From NCBI RefSeq assembly GCF_900091475.1, contig NZ_FMIB01000002.1, forward strand, positions 1,488,001 to 1,552,000: a DNA stretch of 64,000 nt, given 5' to 3'. This stretch comes from Micromonospora chersina. GTDB lineage: Bacteria > Actinomycetota > Actinomycetes > Mycobacteriales > Micromonosporaceae. The notes below the pieces were generated by a model that was not told where the DNA came from, made no database searches, and saw nothing but the letters and a program-made list of their open reading frames with translations. Positions 1 to 9,200 of the stretch are shown here, piece after piece (positions within the stretch are counted from its first letter, which is position 1; each line of letters begins with the position of its first letter). The translations under genes were made by a program, and so were the position numbers.

Positions 1-1468
1 GGCCGAGCGAGGGCATGGCGAGCAGGGAGGCGTCGAGCACGTCGGTGGCGTAGTGCTGGACGAAGGCCCGGCGTCCGGAGTGGTAGCCGCGCGCCATGAT
101 CTGCTCGTAGATCCGGTTCCGGGTGTCGGTCCAGCGGGCGGTGTCGGCGGGACGCCCGCACCGGTCGGCCAGCCGGACGGCCCGGTCCAGGGCCACCCAG
201 GACATCAGCCGCCCGTAGGTGAAGTCCTGCCGACCGCCTCGCGTCTCCCAGATCCCGTCCTCGGGCTGGTCCCAGTGGGCGCAGAGCCAGTCCATTATCC
301 GGACGAGGCTCCGCCAGGCCGCGTGCGAGCCCTTCAGGCCGTGCTCGTTGGCGAGGTACAGGGAGTTGAGCATCTCGCCGTAGATGTCGAGTTGCAGTTG
401 GTTCGCCGCGCCGTTGCCGATGCGCACCGGGGTGGACCCGCGGTAGCCCTCGAGGTGGTCGAGCACCTCCTCGGTGAGGTCCGGTGAGCCGTCGACCCGG
501 TACATGATCTGCAACGGCACTCCCCCGCCCTCGGCCTCCCGGATCCGGTCGTCGACCCAGTGCTGGTACTGCCACGCCTCGTCGGTGAAGCCCAGGCTGA
601 GCAGGGCGTGCACCGAGAAGGACGCGTCCCGGAGCCAGGTGTAGCGGTAGTCCCAGTTGCGTTCTCCGCCCACCTGTTCGGGCAGCCCGGCGGTGGGGGC
701 GGCGATCAGGGCGCCGGTCGGCGCGTACGTCATGAGCTTGAGCGTCATGGCCGACCGCTCGACCATCTCCCGCCACCGTCCCCTGTAGCAGGAGCGGCCG
801 ACCCACGCCCGCCAGAAGTCGCGCGTCTGTTCGAGCAGCTCGCGCGCCTCCTCTGGCGGACAGAAGCGCGGCGGGCCCGGGCACCCGGTCTCCAGGATCA
901 CGCCGCCGGCCTCGCCCTCGTGCAGGGTGGCGACCAGGTGGACGCCCTCCTCGGTCCGTGCGCGCTCGTGCTCCTCGGAGAGGCGCTCGTCGTACCGGAT
1001 GGGATGCACGGTGAGCGAGATCCCGGGAGCGCGGAAGACGGTGCCGTTCGGGTGGACCTCCAGCTCGTGCCGGTCCCGCCCGTAGTTGAACCGGGGACGG
1101 CACTCCAACCGGAACCGCATGCTGCCGCGCACCATCCGCAGCATCCGGACCAGGCGGTGGTTGTCGGTGGCCCGGTCACCCGTGACCGGCATGAAGTCCA
1201 CCAGCTCGCCCACCCCGTCCGCGCTCAGGAAACGGGTGATGAGGATCGGCGTCCCCGGCAGGTAGAGCTGCTTGCTGGTGTAGTCGACGCCGTCGGGTGA
1301 GAGCTGGAAGTAGCCGCCGCGACGCCGGTCGAGCAGCCCGCCGAAGATGCTCGGCGAGTCGAACCGGGGTGCGCAGAACCAGTCCAGCGTGCCGTCCTTG
1401 GTGATCAGCGCCGCCGTCTGGAGGTCGCCGATCAGGCCGTGGTCCTCCACCGCGGGGTACGACTGCAC
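1..1468 (-). CDS. Glycoside hydrolase family 15 protein (glucoamylase/trehalase-like), 3' end cut off
   Basis: This gene runs off the left edge, so only about the first 489 residues are visible and no stop is seen. The GTG start at 1468 has GGGAGG five bases upstream. The N-terminus carries the GH15 hallmark GDLQTAALITKDGTLDWFC followed by PRFDSPS. The (alpha/alpha) barrel follows, with NWDYRYTWLRDASFSVHALL and then EMLNSLYLANEHG. Members of this family in actinobacteria hydrolyse alpha-glucosidic bonds; several are trehalases, others glucoamylases, and the window cannot separate these. No signal peptide is seen, so the enzyme is probably cytoplasmic. It is divergent from the secreted nuclease at 1684, and a weak sigma-B/F-type promoter lies at 1507-1532. 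Confidence 0.9.
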   Translation of the reverse strand, partial: MQSYPAVEDHGLIGDLQTAALITKDGTLDWFCAPRFDSPSIFGGLLDRRRGGYFQLSPDGVDYTSKQLYLPGTPILITRFLSADGVGELVDFMPVTGDRATDNHRLVRMLRMVRGSMRFRLECRPRFNYGRDRHELEVHPNGTVFRAPGISLTVHPIRYDERLSEEHERARTEEGVHLVATLHEGEAGGVILETGCPGPPRFCPPEEARELLEQTRDFWRAWVGRSCYRGRWREMVERSAMTLKLMTYAPTGALIAAPTAGLPEQVGGERNWDYRYTWLRDASFSVHALLSLGFTDEAWQYQHWVDDRIREAEGGGVPLQIMYRVDGSPDLTEEVLDHLEGYRGSTPVRIGNGAANQLQLDIYGEMLNSLYLANEHGLKGSHAAWRSLVRIMDWLCAHWDQPEDGIWETRGGRQDFTYGRLMSWVALDRAVRLADRCGRPADTARWTDTRNRIYEQIMARGYHSGRRAFVQHYATDVLDASLLAMPSLG

Positions 1469-1506
1469 CGGGACCTCCCGTCTCGTCTCGCCGCTGCCCC
1501 CGGCGT

Positions 1507-1532
1507 CTACCCCCGCCCCGCCGGCACACACC
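1507..1532 (-). promoter_or_regulatory. Weak sigma-B/F-type promoter candidate for the GH15 gene
   Basis: On the minus strand the sequence reads GGTGT, 15 nt, GGGTAG, ending 38 bp before the GTG at 1468. The -10 matches the sigma-B/F form but the -35 has one mismatch to GTTT. It is weaker than the other sites of this class in the window. Confidence 0.3.
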
Positions 1533-1610
1533 TGAGCTGCGGCGATCCGGCCCGGTTCCGGGCCCGAAGCGGCGTCCGTCCGGTTCCCGTCATCCACTGT
1601 TCACAGAACT

Positions 1611-1622
1611 TGATCTAGACCA
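1611..1622. promoter_or_regulatory. DasR-like (dre) operator candidate
   Basis: The 12-mer TGATCTAGACCA differs at one base from the near-palindromic core TGGTCTAGACCA of known DasR sites, which respond to aminosugars in Streptomyces. It lies between two divergent genes, 61 bp before the nuclease start and 142 bp before the GH15 start. No dasR gene is in the window, so the regulator is inferred only. Confidence 0.4.
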
Positions 1623-1683
1623 TTACTTCCAGCTCTGTCTATATGGGTGCCAGCACATGCCAATCCCATCCGGATGGAGTCCC

Positions 1684-2343
1684 ATGACCCGCACGCTGCG
1701 CGCCACGGCCATCAGCCTCGCCGCGATCCTGGCCGCCACCCTCGGCCTCACCCAGCCCGCCTGGGCCGCCAGCTACTCCGCCTCCCTGACCACCGCCGTC
1801 GCCGGCCTGCCCGTGGCCACCGAGGTCCGCACCGGCTACAGCCGCGACCTCTTCCCACACTGGATCGACGCCGACGGCGACGGCTGCAACACCCGCAACG
1901 AGGTCCTCTACGCCGAGGCCACCACCAAGCCCACGATCAGCGGCACCTGCACCCTCTCCGGCGGCCGCTGGTACTCCTACTACGACAACGCCTACTGGAC
2001 GCTCACCGGCGACCTCGACATCGACCACATGGTCCCGCTCGCCGAGGCCTGGGACTCCGGCGCCCGCAACTGGACCACCAGCCGCCGCCAGGCGTACGCC
2101 AACGACCTGGGCGACTCCCGCGCGCTCGCCGCGGTCACCGACAACGTCAACCAGGCCAAGGGCGACCAGGACCCGGCCACCTGGCTGCCGCCGTACGCCT
2201 CCGCCCGCTGCCGCTACATCGGCGAATGGGTCGCCGTGAAGCTCCGGTGGCGGCTCACCGTGGACAGCGCGGAGAAGAGCGCCCTGACCAGTTGGGCCAA
2301 CAACTGCCCCGCCACGACCATCTCCGTCACCTACGCCTACTGA
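1684..2343 (+). CDS. Secreted HNH endonuclease family protein (DUF1524/GmrSD C-terminal type)
   Basis: The 219-residue product begins with a clear Sec signal peptide: MTRTLRA, a hydrophobic core, then cleavage after PAWA. The ATG at 1684 is chosen over the one at 1657 because GGAG sits just upstream and the signal peptide then has normal length. The mature part carries the beta-beta-alpha metal motif DIDHMVPLAEAWDSG and later NVNQAKGDQDPATWLPP, as in exported HNH nucleases of this family. Four cysteines (GDGCN, SGTCT, SARCR, NNCPA) suggest two disulfides, consistent with an extracellular enzyme. The likely role is DNA scavenging or competition outside the cell. A hairpin terminator follows. 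A DasR-like box lies upstream. Confidence 0.88.
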   Translation: MTRTLRATAISLAAILAATLGLTQPAWAASYSASLTTAVAGLPVATEVRTGYSRDLFPHWIDADGDGCNTRNEVLYAEATTKPTISGTCTLSGGRWYSYYDNAYWTLTGDLDIDHMVPLAEAWDSGARNWTTSRRQAYANDLGDSRALAAVTDNVNQAKGDQDPATWLPPYASARCRYIGEWVAVKLRWRLTVDSAEKSALTSWANNCPATTISVTYAY

Positions 2344-2359
2344 CGCTCGTCCGCGTGGG

Positions 2360-2403
2360 CCCTGGAGAGTTGACCCCCGGACCGGGACGGCAGCTCTCCA
2401 GGG
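2360..2403. terminator. Hairpin terminator after the HNH nuclease
   Basis: CCCTGGAGAG (2360-2369) pairs perfectly with CTCTCCAGGG (2394-2403) across a 24-nt loop. It lies between the convergent nuclease and MBL genes and could serve both. Confidence 0.7.
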
Positions 2404-2419
2404 GCCTTGTCGGAGGACA

Positions 2420-3253
2420 TCAGACCCGGCGCGCCGCCCCAGCAGCAGCGGCCAGTGCCTGGGCCTGCCCGTGGTGCAGGTCGCTCACCCACTCCCAGCC
2501 GGGCTTGGCCGAGGCGCCGATCCGCGGGTCGACGGGCTCGCGGCCGTCACGCAGGGCGAGCACGTACGCCCGGTCCCGCTCGATCCGTTCGCGCACCTCA
2601 CCGGCTCCGCCGACCGACCCGTGGCCGGGGATGACGACGTCGACGCCGGCCGCCACGCCCTCCAGCAGCCGCAACGCCGCGAGGTAGTCCTCGACCGGGT
2701 CGGCGGCGCCGTCCAGGTCGAGCATCGGGACCAGGACGTCGGAGAGCATGTCGCCGGCGACGAGAACGCCGCGCTCCTCGACGAACAGCGCCGCGTGGCC
2801 CGGCGCGTGCGCCTGATGCTCGATGATCCGGACGTCGGGGCCGTCCCAGGGAATCCGCGCCGCACCGGCGGGCAGGGCGGTGACGAGACCGTACCGGTCC
2901 AGCGGGACCCGCCCGGCGATCTCCGTCTCGGCCAGGTGCTCGGTGATGCGGGCCTTGATGTCCGGGTCGGACAGTTGTTCCTGGACGGCGGCCGCGCAGC
3001 GGGCCGTGCCGTAACGCGGCGCGTCACCGAGCTGTGCGTGCCAGAGCAGGTGGTCCCAGTCCGGATGCGTCGAGAAGCCCGCCACGACGGTGCGGCCCGG
3101 TGCCGACAGGTCGTTCACGAGGCAGGCCAGTTCGTGGTCCTGCAACCCGGGGTCGACGAGCAACACCCCGGCGTCGCCCTGCACGACGACGGTGTTGCTC
3201 TGGAGGAATGCGCTCTCGTGGACCAGCACGCCGTCCGCGACCTGCCTCAGCAC
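2420..3253 (-). CDS. MBL-fold metallo-hydrolase
   Basis: A 277-residue metallo-beta-lactamase-fold protein. Metal ligands are visible in order: STHPDWDHLLWH near residue 61 (a variant of HxHxDH with aspartate at the second position), HAPGHAALF near 150, VAGDML near 165 and IPGHGSVGG near 208. The fold hydrolyses esters, thioesters or related bonds; the substrate is unknown. The GTG start overlaps the last 8 bases of the upstream DHFR-family gene, so the two are probably translationally coupled. Both may be controlled by the divergent HxlR regulator. It has no signal peptide. Confidence 0.88.
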   Translation of the reverse strand: MLRQVADGVLVHESAFLQSNTVVVQGDAGVLLVDPGLQDHELACLVNDLSAPGRTVVAGFSTHPDWDHLLWHAQLGDAPRYGTARCAAAVQEQLSDPDIKARITEHLAETEIAGRVPLDRYGLVTALPAGAARIPWDGPDVRIIEHQAHAPGHAALFVEERGVLVAGDMLSDVLVPMLDLDGAADPVEDYLAALRLLEGVAAGVDVVIPGHGSVGGAGEVRERIERDRAYVLALRDGREPVDPRIGASAKPGWEWVSDLHHGQAQALAAAAGAARRV

Positions 3254-3834
3254 GAGCTCGCCTCCCGGATCGCGTAGTGGTGCATCGTGACGCCGTTCGT
3301 GAACGATCGCTGCTCGAGCAGGTCGAGCTCGATCGGCCGGTCCCAGTCGTCGAACAGCGGCCGGCCGAAGCCGAGGATCGCCGGGTGGGTGAAGAGCAGC
3401 AGTTCGTCGAGGAGCCCCGCCCGGAGCAGCTGCGTGGCGAGCGCCGCGCCACCCACACCGAGGGTGCCGTCGGTCCCGGCTCTGAGGGCGGCCAGTTGCT
3501 CGATCGCGTCGTCCCCGCCGATGACGCGGGTGTCGTGACCGGCGCTGCGGCGGGTGCGGGAGACCAGCACCTTGGGCGCGGAGGTCCAGATCTCGCCGTA
3601 CTCGCGCATGACCTCCGGCAGGGACGCGTCATCGCGCGCCCGTGGCCAGTACTCCTCCATCGTCTCGTAGATGACCCGCCCCTGGACCATGCCCGCGAGC
3701 GTTCGCGCCCGCGCGTTGAACTCCCGGTGCAGTTCCTCGTCGATCCGCAGCCACTCGCCGGCGCCGTCATCACCGGGAACCTGCTCGATCCGCAGGTCGA
3801 GGGACACGTTCATCCAGTACAGGAAGCGGCCCAT
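3247..3834 (-). CDS. Dihydrofolate reductase family protein (RibD C-terminal domain-like)
   Basis: A 195-residue NAD(P)H-dependent reductase-fold protein. It begins MGRFLYWMNVSLD, as in the YyaP/RibD-C group, and carries GRVIYETMEEYWP near residue 55 and GVGGAALATQLLRAGLLDEL near 125, which form the dinucleotide-binding core. Such small proteins are distinct from true folate-cycle DHFR and usually have unknown substrates. An upstream in-frame ATG exists at 3918, but the ATG at 3834 has a perfect AAGGAGG and gives the family's normal N-terminus. It heads a two-gene unit with the MBL hydrolase and faces the HxlR gene across a palindromic operator. Confidence 0.88.
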   Translation of the reverse strand: MGRFLYWMNVSLDLRIEQVPGDDGAGEWLRIDEELHREFNARARTLAGMVQGRVIYETMEEYWPRARDDASLPEVMREYGEIWTSAPKVLVSRTRRSAGHDTRVIGGDDAIEQLAALRAGTDGTLGVGGAALATQLLRAGLLDELLLFTHPAILGFGRPLFDDWDRPIELDLLEQRSFTNGVTMHHYAIREASSC

Positions 3835-3850
3835 CGTCCCCTCCTTCCCG

Positions 3851-3875
3851 TAGTGGTTGCGATCTGCAACCACTA
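3851..3875. promoter_or_regulatory. Palindromic operator for the HxlR regulator
   Basis: TAGTGGTTGC and GCAACCACTA are perfect 10-bp inverted arms separated by GATCT. The site lies in the 74-bp gap between the DHFR-family gene and the hxlR-type gene, and a TATATT box abuts it at 3874-3879. This is the usual place for an autoregulatory operator. Confidence 0.7.
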
Positions 3876-3908
3876 TATTGGGGCCCAGGTGCCTGTCAAG
3901 GAGGAGTC

Positions 3909-4409
3909 GTGGAACCACGGTCCGGGTGTCCGATCAACGCGGCCGTCGAAGTGCTCGGAGACCGATGGGCGCTGCTCGTGCTCCGCGACATCATCTTCGG
4001 CGACCGCCGCTACTTCCGGGCGCTGCTCACCGGGTCGGTCGAGGGCATCGCCTCGAACATCCTCGCCGACCGCCTCGTGCGGCTCGTCGAGGCGGGCCTC
4101 CTCACCCGCGGCACCGCGGCACGAGGGCAACGCGCCCGCTACAGCCTCACCGAAGCCGGCATCCGCACCCTTCCGGTCCTCTACGCGCTCGGCAACTGGG
4201 GCCTCGACTGGCGCCCAGGCACCGACGACCTCCAGATCCGGCAGCAGATCATGCGCGACGCGGGCCCGGCGTTCATCGAGGAACTCATGGACGACCTCCG
4301 GGTGCGCCACCTCGACGCCCCGCCGAAGCCCGGCGACGGCCCGGGCCCCCTCGAACGCCTGAACGCCGCCTACACCGCCGAGCGGGAACGCCGCGACCAG
4401 GGCCGGTAG
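3909..4409 (+). CDS. HxlR-family winged-helix transcriptional regulator
   Basis: A 166-residue regulator. The hallmark N-terminus CPINAAVEVLGDRWALLVLRDI is followed by F.GDRRYFRALL, a recognition helix region (IASNILADRLVRLVEAGLL), and the wing ending in YSLTEAG. HxlR proteins are dimeric MarR-like repressors or activators that sense electrophiles, quinones or redox change, often through the N-terminal cysteine seen here at residue 7. The GTG start has AAGGAGGAG two bases away. The divergent DHFR/MBL pair and the shared palindrome point to local control of that pair. Confidence 0.9.
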   Translation: MEPRSGCPINAAVEVLGDRWALLVLRDIIFGDRRYFRALLTGSVEGIASNILADRLVRLVEAGLLTRGTAARGQRARYSLTEAGIRTLPVLYALGNWGLDWRPGTDDLQIRQQIMRDAGPAFIEELMDDLRVRHLDAPPKPGDGPGPLERLNAAYTAERERRDQGR

Positions 4410-4429
4410 TCGGCTCCGGTACGTGACTC

Positions 4430-4855
4430 CTAGTAGTAGTCGTCGATCGGCCGGCGCGCCTCGTCGAACAGCGCCGGCCCCTCGTACCGCACCGGAGGCA
4501 GCGGCGGGGTGGCCGGCTTGACCTCCTCGAACTGCTCCGCGGACAGGGCGTACACCACCCGACCGAGGCCGGACCGGGCGATCGCGGTCTCGCACATCGG
4601 GCAGGGCTGGCAACTGGTGAACATCGTGGTGCCGGCCGCCACGTCCGGGGCGAGTTCCCGAGCAGCCCAGCGGGCCAGCTTCAACTCCGGGTGGGCGGTG
4701 ATGTCGGAGTCGGAGACCACGGTGTTGTGGTCCTCGACCAGCACGGCGCCGTCAGCGCCGACCAGCAACGAGCCGAACGGCCGCTCGCCGGACGCCCCGG
4801 CCATGCTGGCCAGTTCCACGGCACGGCGGAGAAACTTCTCGTCGTCGGGAGTCAT
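4430..4855 (-). CDS. Nucleoside/guanine deaminase-like zinc deaminase
   Basis: A 141-residue cytidine-deaminase-fold protein. The zinc site is visible as HPELKLARWA (an HPE version of the usual H[AP]E) and SCQPCPMCETA (PCxxC). NTVVSDSDITAHPE resembles guanine deaminases and tRNA adenosine deaminase relatives. The substrate is most likely a purine base or nucleoside. Its ATG overlaps the stop of the upstream LLM gene by four bases (ATGA), so the two are coupled. It ends at 4430, convergent with the HxlR gene. Confidence 0.88.
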   Translation of the reverse strand: MTPDDEKFLRRAVELASMAGASGERPFGSLLVGADGAVLVEDHNTVVSDSDITAHPELKLARWAARELAPDVAAGTTMFTSCQPCPMCETAIARSGLGRVVYALSAEQFEEVKPATPPLPPVRYEGPALFDEARRPIDDYY

Positions 4856-5703
4856 CGGTCCTCCTGGGATCTGTGGTACGCGGCCACGGCCGCAAGGGTC
4901 CGCCAGGCGCGTTCCGGCCGGCGGATCTCAGTCAGGTCACCGTGGAACGGGTCGAGCACCACCGTCTGCGCGCCGAGCAGACGGAACTGGTCGAGGTCGG
5001 CGATGATCTGGTCGATGGTGCCGACACCGGCGAGCCGATCCGCGCCGGTGACCGCTTCCCGGGTCTCCCGCAGCGCGATCCGCGGCATCAAGGCGGGCAC
5101 CGGGCGGCCCAACTCGTCGGCGGTGGCCTTCAGCCGCCCGGCCGCCTCCGCCAGCCATCGGGGCGTGACCCGCAGCGGGTGCCAGGCGTCACCGAGCAGC
5201 ACCGCGCGACGGATGCCGGCGTCACTGTTGCCGCCGACCCAGATCGGGATCGCCGCCGTGTCGTAGTCGCCGGCGTTCCGCCAGGCGTCATGCATGGCGC
5301 GCAGGTACTCGTCGGTCAGCGCGCCGCGTCGCCCGAACGGCACGCCGAGCGCCTCGAACTCCTGCCGGGCCCAGCCGACGCCGACGCCGAGGACGAGCCG
5401 GCCGCCGCTGAGCCGGTCGAGGTTCGCCGCCATCCGGGCGGTGAGTAGCGGGTGCCGGTACGGCACGATGAGCACCGTGGTGCCCAGCCGGACCCGGCGG
5501 GTCACCCCGGCCAGCCACGACAGCGTGGTGAACGGCTCGTAGAACGGCGCCGGATACTGCTCCGCCACGTCCGGGGTCACCGCGATGTGGTCGGAGACCA
5601 TCAGCAGGTCGAAGCCCAGGCCCTCGACCGTCTGCGCCCACTGCCGCAGCATGTCGGGGTCGGTACCCGGGCCGAAATTCGGTACGTTCACACCGATCTG
5701 CAC
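4852..5703 (-). CDS. LLM-class F420-dependent oxidoreductase
   Basis: A luciferase-like TIM-barrel protein of about 283 residues. Typical segments are MQIGVNVPNFGPGTDPD at the start, GFDLLMVSDHI, ANLDRLSGGRLVLGVGVGW and IPIWVGGNSDAGIRRAV. Members of this class in actinobacteria use F420H2 or FMN for hydride transfer; the substrate is unknown. The family N-terminus favours the GTG at 5703, although an in-frame GTG at 5712 is possible. Coupling to the deaminase by a 4-base overlap suggests a shared catabolic role. It diverges from the Lrp regulator at 5798, which could control it. Confidence 0.87.
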   Translation of the reverse strand: MQIGVNVPNFGPGTDPDMLRQWAQTVEGLGFDLLMVSDHIAVTPDVAEQYPAPFYEPFTTLSWLAGVTRRVRLGTTVLIVPYRHPLLTARMAANLDRLSGGRLVLGVGVGWARQEFEALGVPFGRRGALTDEYLRAMHDAWRNAGDYDTAAIPIWVGGNSDAGIRRAVLLGDAWHPLRVTPRWLAEAAGRLKATADELGRPVPALMPRIALRETREAVTGADRLAGVGTIDQIIADLDQFRLLGAQTVVLDPFHGDLTEIRRPERAWRTLAAVAAYHRSQEDR

Positions 5704-5797
5704 GGCTCCCACGCTACTCACGGCGGGTCCCCGCTGTGAACACCATGATCCCGGCCCTCGCCGGCTTCTGCCGTGAATCCGCCGGTAGATTGACCGC

Positions 5798-6256
5798 ATG
5801 GCCGAGGATCTTGACGCCGTCGATTGGTCCATCCTGACCGAGCTGCAGGGCGACGGCCGCCTGCCCATCACCGAGCTCAGCCGACGGGTCAGGCTGAGCG
5901 CGTCGGCCACCACCGAACGGGTGAGGCGGCTGGAGGCCACCGGCGTGATCACCGGCTACCGCGCCGAGGTCGACCTCGCCAAGGCGGGCTTCCCCGTGCT
6001 CGCGGTGGTCCGGCTGAAGTATCCCGGCAGCCGGCACGAACCGCTGCACAAGCTGCTGGAGCGACGGTCGGAGATCCTGGAGTGCCTGCGCACCACAGGA
6101 GACGACTGCTACGTGCTGAAGGTGGCCGCGACGTCGATGGCGCACCTCGAACAGCTCGTCAACGAACTCGCCTCGTTCGGCAGCACCACCACCAACGTCG
6201 TCTACAGCGCCACCCTGCCCTACCGCGGCCCGCGCCCCACACCACCCCGCCCATGA
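5798..6256 (+). CDS. Lrp/AsnC-family transcriptional regulator
   Basis: A 152-residue feast/famine regulator. The N-terminal helix-turn-helix spans DWSILTELQGDGRLPITELSRRV to ERVRRLEATGVI, followed by the effector domain with GDDCYVLKV and a C-terminal NVVYSATLPYRG. Such proteins form octamers that bind amino acids. The start is probably leaderless: TAGATT lies at 5786-5791, six bases before the ATG, and no Shine-Dalgarno is present. The divergent LLM/deaminase operon is the nearest candidate target. Its 3' end converges on metH with 16 bp between stops. Confidence 0.9.
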   Translation: MAEDLDAVDWSILTELQGDGRLPITELSRRVRLSASATTERVRRLEATGVITGYRAEVDLAKAGFPVLAVVRLKYPGSRHEPLHKLLERRSEILECLRTTGDDCYVLKVAATSMAHLEQLVNELASFGSTTTNVVYSATLPYRGPRPTPPRP

Positions 6257-6272
6257 CGCCCTCCAGGGGCGA

Positions 6273-9200
6273 TCACTTGGCGTTGAAGTAGTTGGCCTCG
6301 GGGTGGTGGACGACGATCGCGTCGGTGGCCTGCTCGGGGACGAGCTGGAACTCCTCCGAGAGCTGCACGTTGATCCGCTCGGCCCCGAGCAGCTCCACGA
6401 TCTTCGCCCGGTCCTCCAGGTCGGGGCAGGCCGGGTAGCCGAACGCGTACCGGCAGCCCCGGTAGTCGGTGCGCAGCAGGCCGGCCAGGTCCCTCGGATC
6501 CTCGTCGGCGACCGTACGCCCGCCCGGCAGCGCCAGCTCGGCGCGGATCCGCCGGTGCCAGTACTCGGCCAGCGCCTCGGTGAGCTGCACCGACAGGCCG
6601 TGCACCTCCAGGTAGTCGCGGTACTCGTTGCCGGCGAACATCTTCGCCGTGTACTCACTGATCGGCTGCCCGACGGTGACCAGCTGCAACGCCACAACGT
6701 CCAGCTGCTCGCCCTTCGGCCGGAAGAAGTCGGCCAGGCACAGCCGGCGCTCCTGCCGCTGCCTCGGGAACGAGAACCGCGCCCGCTCGGCGTGCCCGTT
6801 CTCGTCCAGCACCACCAGGTCGTTGCCCTCGGAGTACGCCGGGAAGTAGCCGTACACCACGGCCGCCTCCAGGACCTGGTCGGCGATGAGCCGGTCCAGC
6901 CAGTAGCGCAGCCGCGGCCGGCCCTCGGTCTCCACCAGTTCCTCGTACGACGGGCCCTTGCCGCCCCGGGCGCCGCGCAGCCCCCACTGGCCCAGGAAGG
7001 TCGCCCGCTCGTCGAGCAGCGCCGCGTAGTCGGCCAGCGGCACACCCTTGACCACCCGGGTGCCGAAGAACGGCGGGGTGGGCACCTCCACGTCGACGGC
7101 CACGTCCGAGCGGACCGAGGCGTCGTCCAGCTCCGGCAGCGCCTCACGGACCAGGGCCCGCTGCCGCTCCCGGCGCTCCCGGCGGGCCGCCAGGGCGGCC
7201 TCCCGCTCCGGGTCGACCACCGGCGCGCCGCCCCGCTTCGCGGCCATCACCCGGTCCATCAGGGACAGCCCCTCGAACGCGTCCCGCGCGTAGTGCACCT
7301 GCCCGGGGAACACCGAACGCAGGTCGTCCTCCACGTACGCCCGGGTGAGCGCCGCGCCGCCGAGCAGCACCGGCCAGCGCTCGGCCACCCCGCGCGAGGC
7401 CATCTCGGCCAGGTTCTCCTTCATGATGACCGTGCTCTTGACCAGCAGCCCGGACATGCCGATGGCGTCGGCCCGGTGCTCCTCGGCGGCGTCGAGGATC
7501 GCGTTGATCGGCTGCTTGATGCCGATGTTGACGACGTCGTAGCCGTTGTTGGACAGGATGATGTCCACCAGGTTCTTGCCGATGTCGTGCACGTCGCCCT
7601 TGACCGTGGCCAGGACGATCCGCCCCTTGCCGTCGTCGTCGGTCTTCTCCATGTGCGGCTCCAGGTACGCCACCGCGGTCTTCATCACCTCGGCGGACTG
7701 GAGCACGAACGGCAGCTGCATCTGGCCGGAGCCGAACAGCTCACCGACCACCTTCATGCCGTCCAGCAGCAGGTCGTTGATGATGGACAGCGGCGCGCGA
7801 CCCTCCGCCATCGCCGTGTCCAGGTCGACCTCCAGGCCGTTGCGCTCGCCGTCGATGATCCGCCGCTTGAGCCGCTCGTCCAGCGGCAGCGCGGCGAGTT
7901 CCTCGGCCCGGGTGGCCCGCGCCGAGGCGGCGTCGACGCCCTCGAAGACCTCGATGAACCGCTGCACCGGGTCGTAGCCCTCGCGGCGCCGGTCGTAGAC
8001 CAGGTCGAGCGCGATCTCGCGCTGCTCGTCGGGGATCTTCGACATCGGCAGGATCTTGCTGGCGTGCACGATCGCCGAGGTGAGGCCGGCCTGCGCGCAC
8101 TCGTGCAGGAACACCGAGTTGAGCACCTGCCGGGCCGCCGGGTTCAGGCCGAAGGAGACGTTCGAGATGCCCAGCGTGAAGTTGACGCCCGGGTAGCGGG
8201 CGGCGATCTCACGGATCGCCTCGATGGTCTCGATCCCGTCGCGGCGGGTCTCCTCCTGGCCGGTGGCGATCGGGAAGGTCAGCGCGTCGATGAGGATGTC
8301 CTCCCGGCGCAGCCCCCACCGGCCGGTCAGGTCGTCGATCAGCCGGCACGCCACGCGTACCTTCCAGTCCCGGGTGCGGGCCTGGCCCTCCTCGTCGATG
8401 AGCAGCGCCACCACGGCGGCGCCGTGCTCCCGGACCACCGGCATGACCCGCGCGTAGCGGGACTCCGGGCCGTCGCCGTCCTCGAAGTTCACCGAGTTGA
8501 CCACGCACCGGCCGCCGAGCATCTCCAGCCCCGCCTCGACCACGGCCGGCTCGGTCGAGTCCAGCATGATCGGCAGGGTGGAGGCGGTGGCGAACCGGCC
8601 GGCCAGCTCGCGCATGTCCTGCGTGCCGTCCCGGCCGACGTAGTCGACGCACAGGTCCAGCAGGTGCGAGCCGTCCCGGGCCTGGCCGCGGGCGATCTCC
8701 ACACAGGCCTGCCAGTCGGCCGCGAGCATCGCCTCGCGGAACGCCTTGGAGCCGTTGGCGTTGGTCCGCTCCCCCACCATCAGGATGCTGGCGTCCTGGG
8801 CGAACGGCACGTGGTGGTAGATCGAGGCGACGCCCGCCTCGGGGCGCGGCTCCCGGGCCACCGGCCGCCGCCCGCGCAGCCGCTCGACCAGCACCCGGAT
8901 GTGCTCCGGGGTGGTGCCGCAGCAGCCGCCCACGAGGGCCACGCCGTAGTCGGTGACGAACTGCTCCAGGGCGTCGGCAAGCTCGACCGGGCTCAGCGGG
9001 AAGTAGGCGCCGTCGGCGGTCAGCACGGGCAGGCCGGCGTTCGGCATCACCGAGACCGGGATGCGCGCGTGCTGGGACAGGTAGCGCAGGTGCTCGCCCA
9101 TCTCCGCCGGGCCGGTCGAGCAGTTGAGGCCGATCAGGTCGACGCCGAGCGGCTCGATGGCGGTCAGCGCCGCCCCGATCTCGCTGCCCAGCAGCATGGT

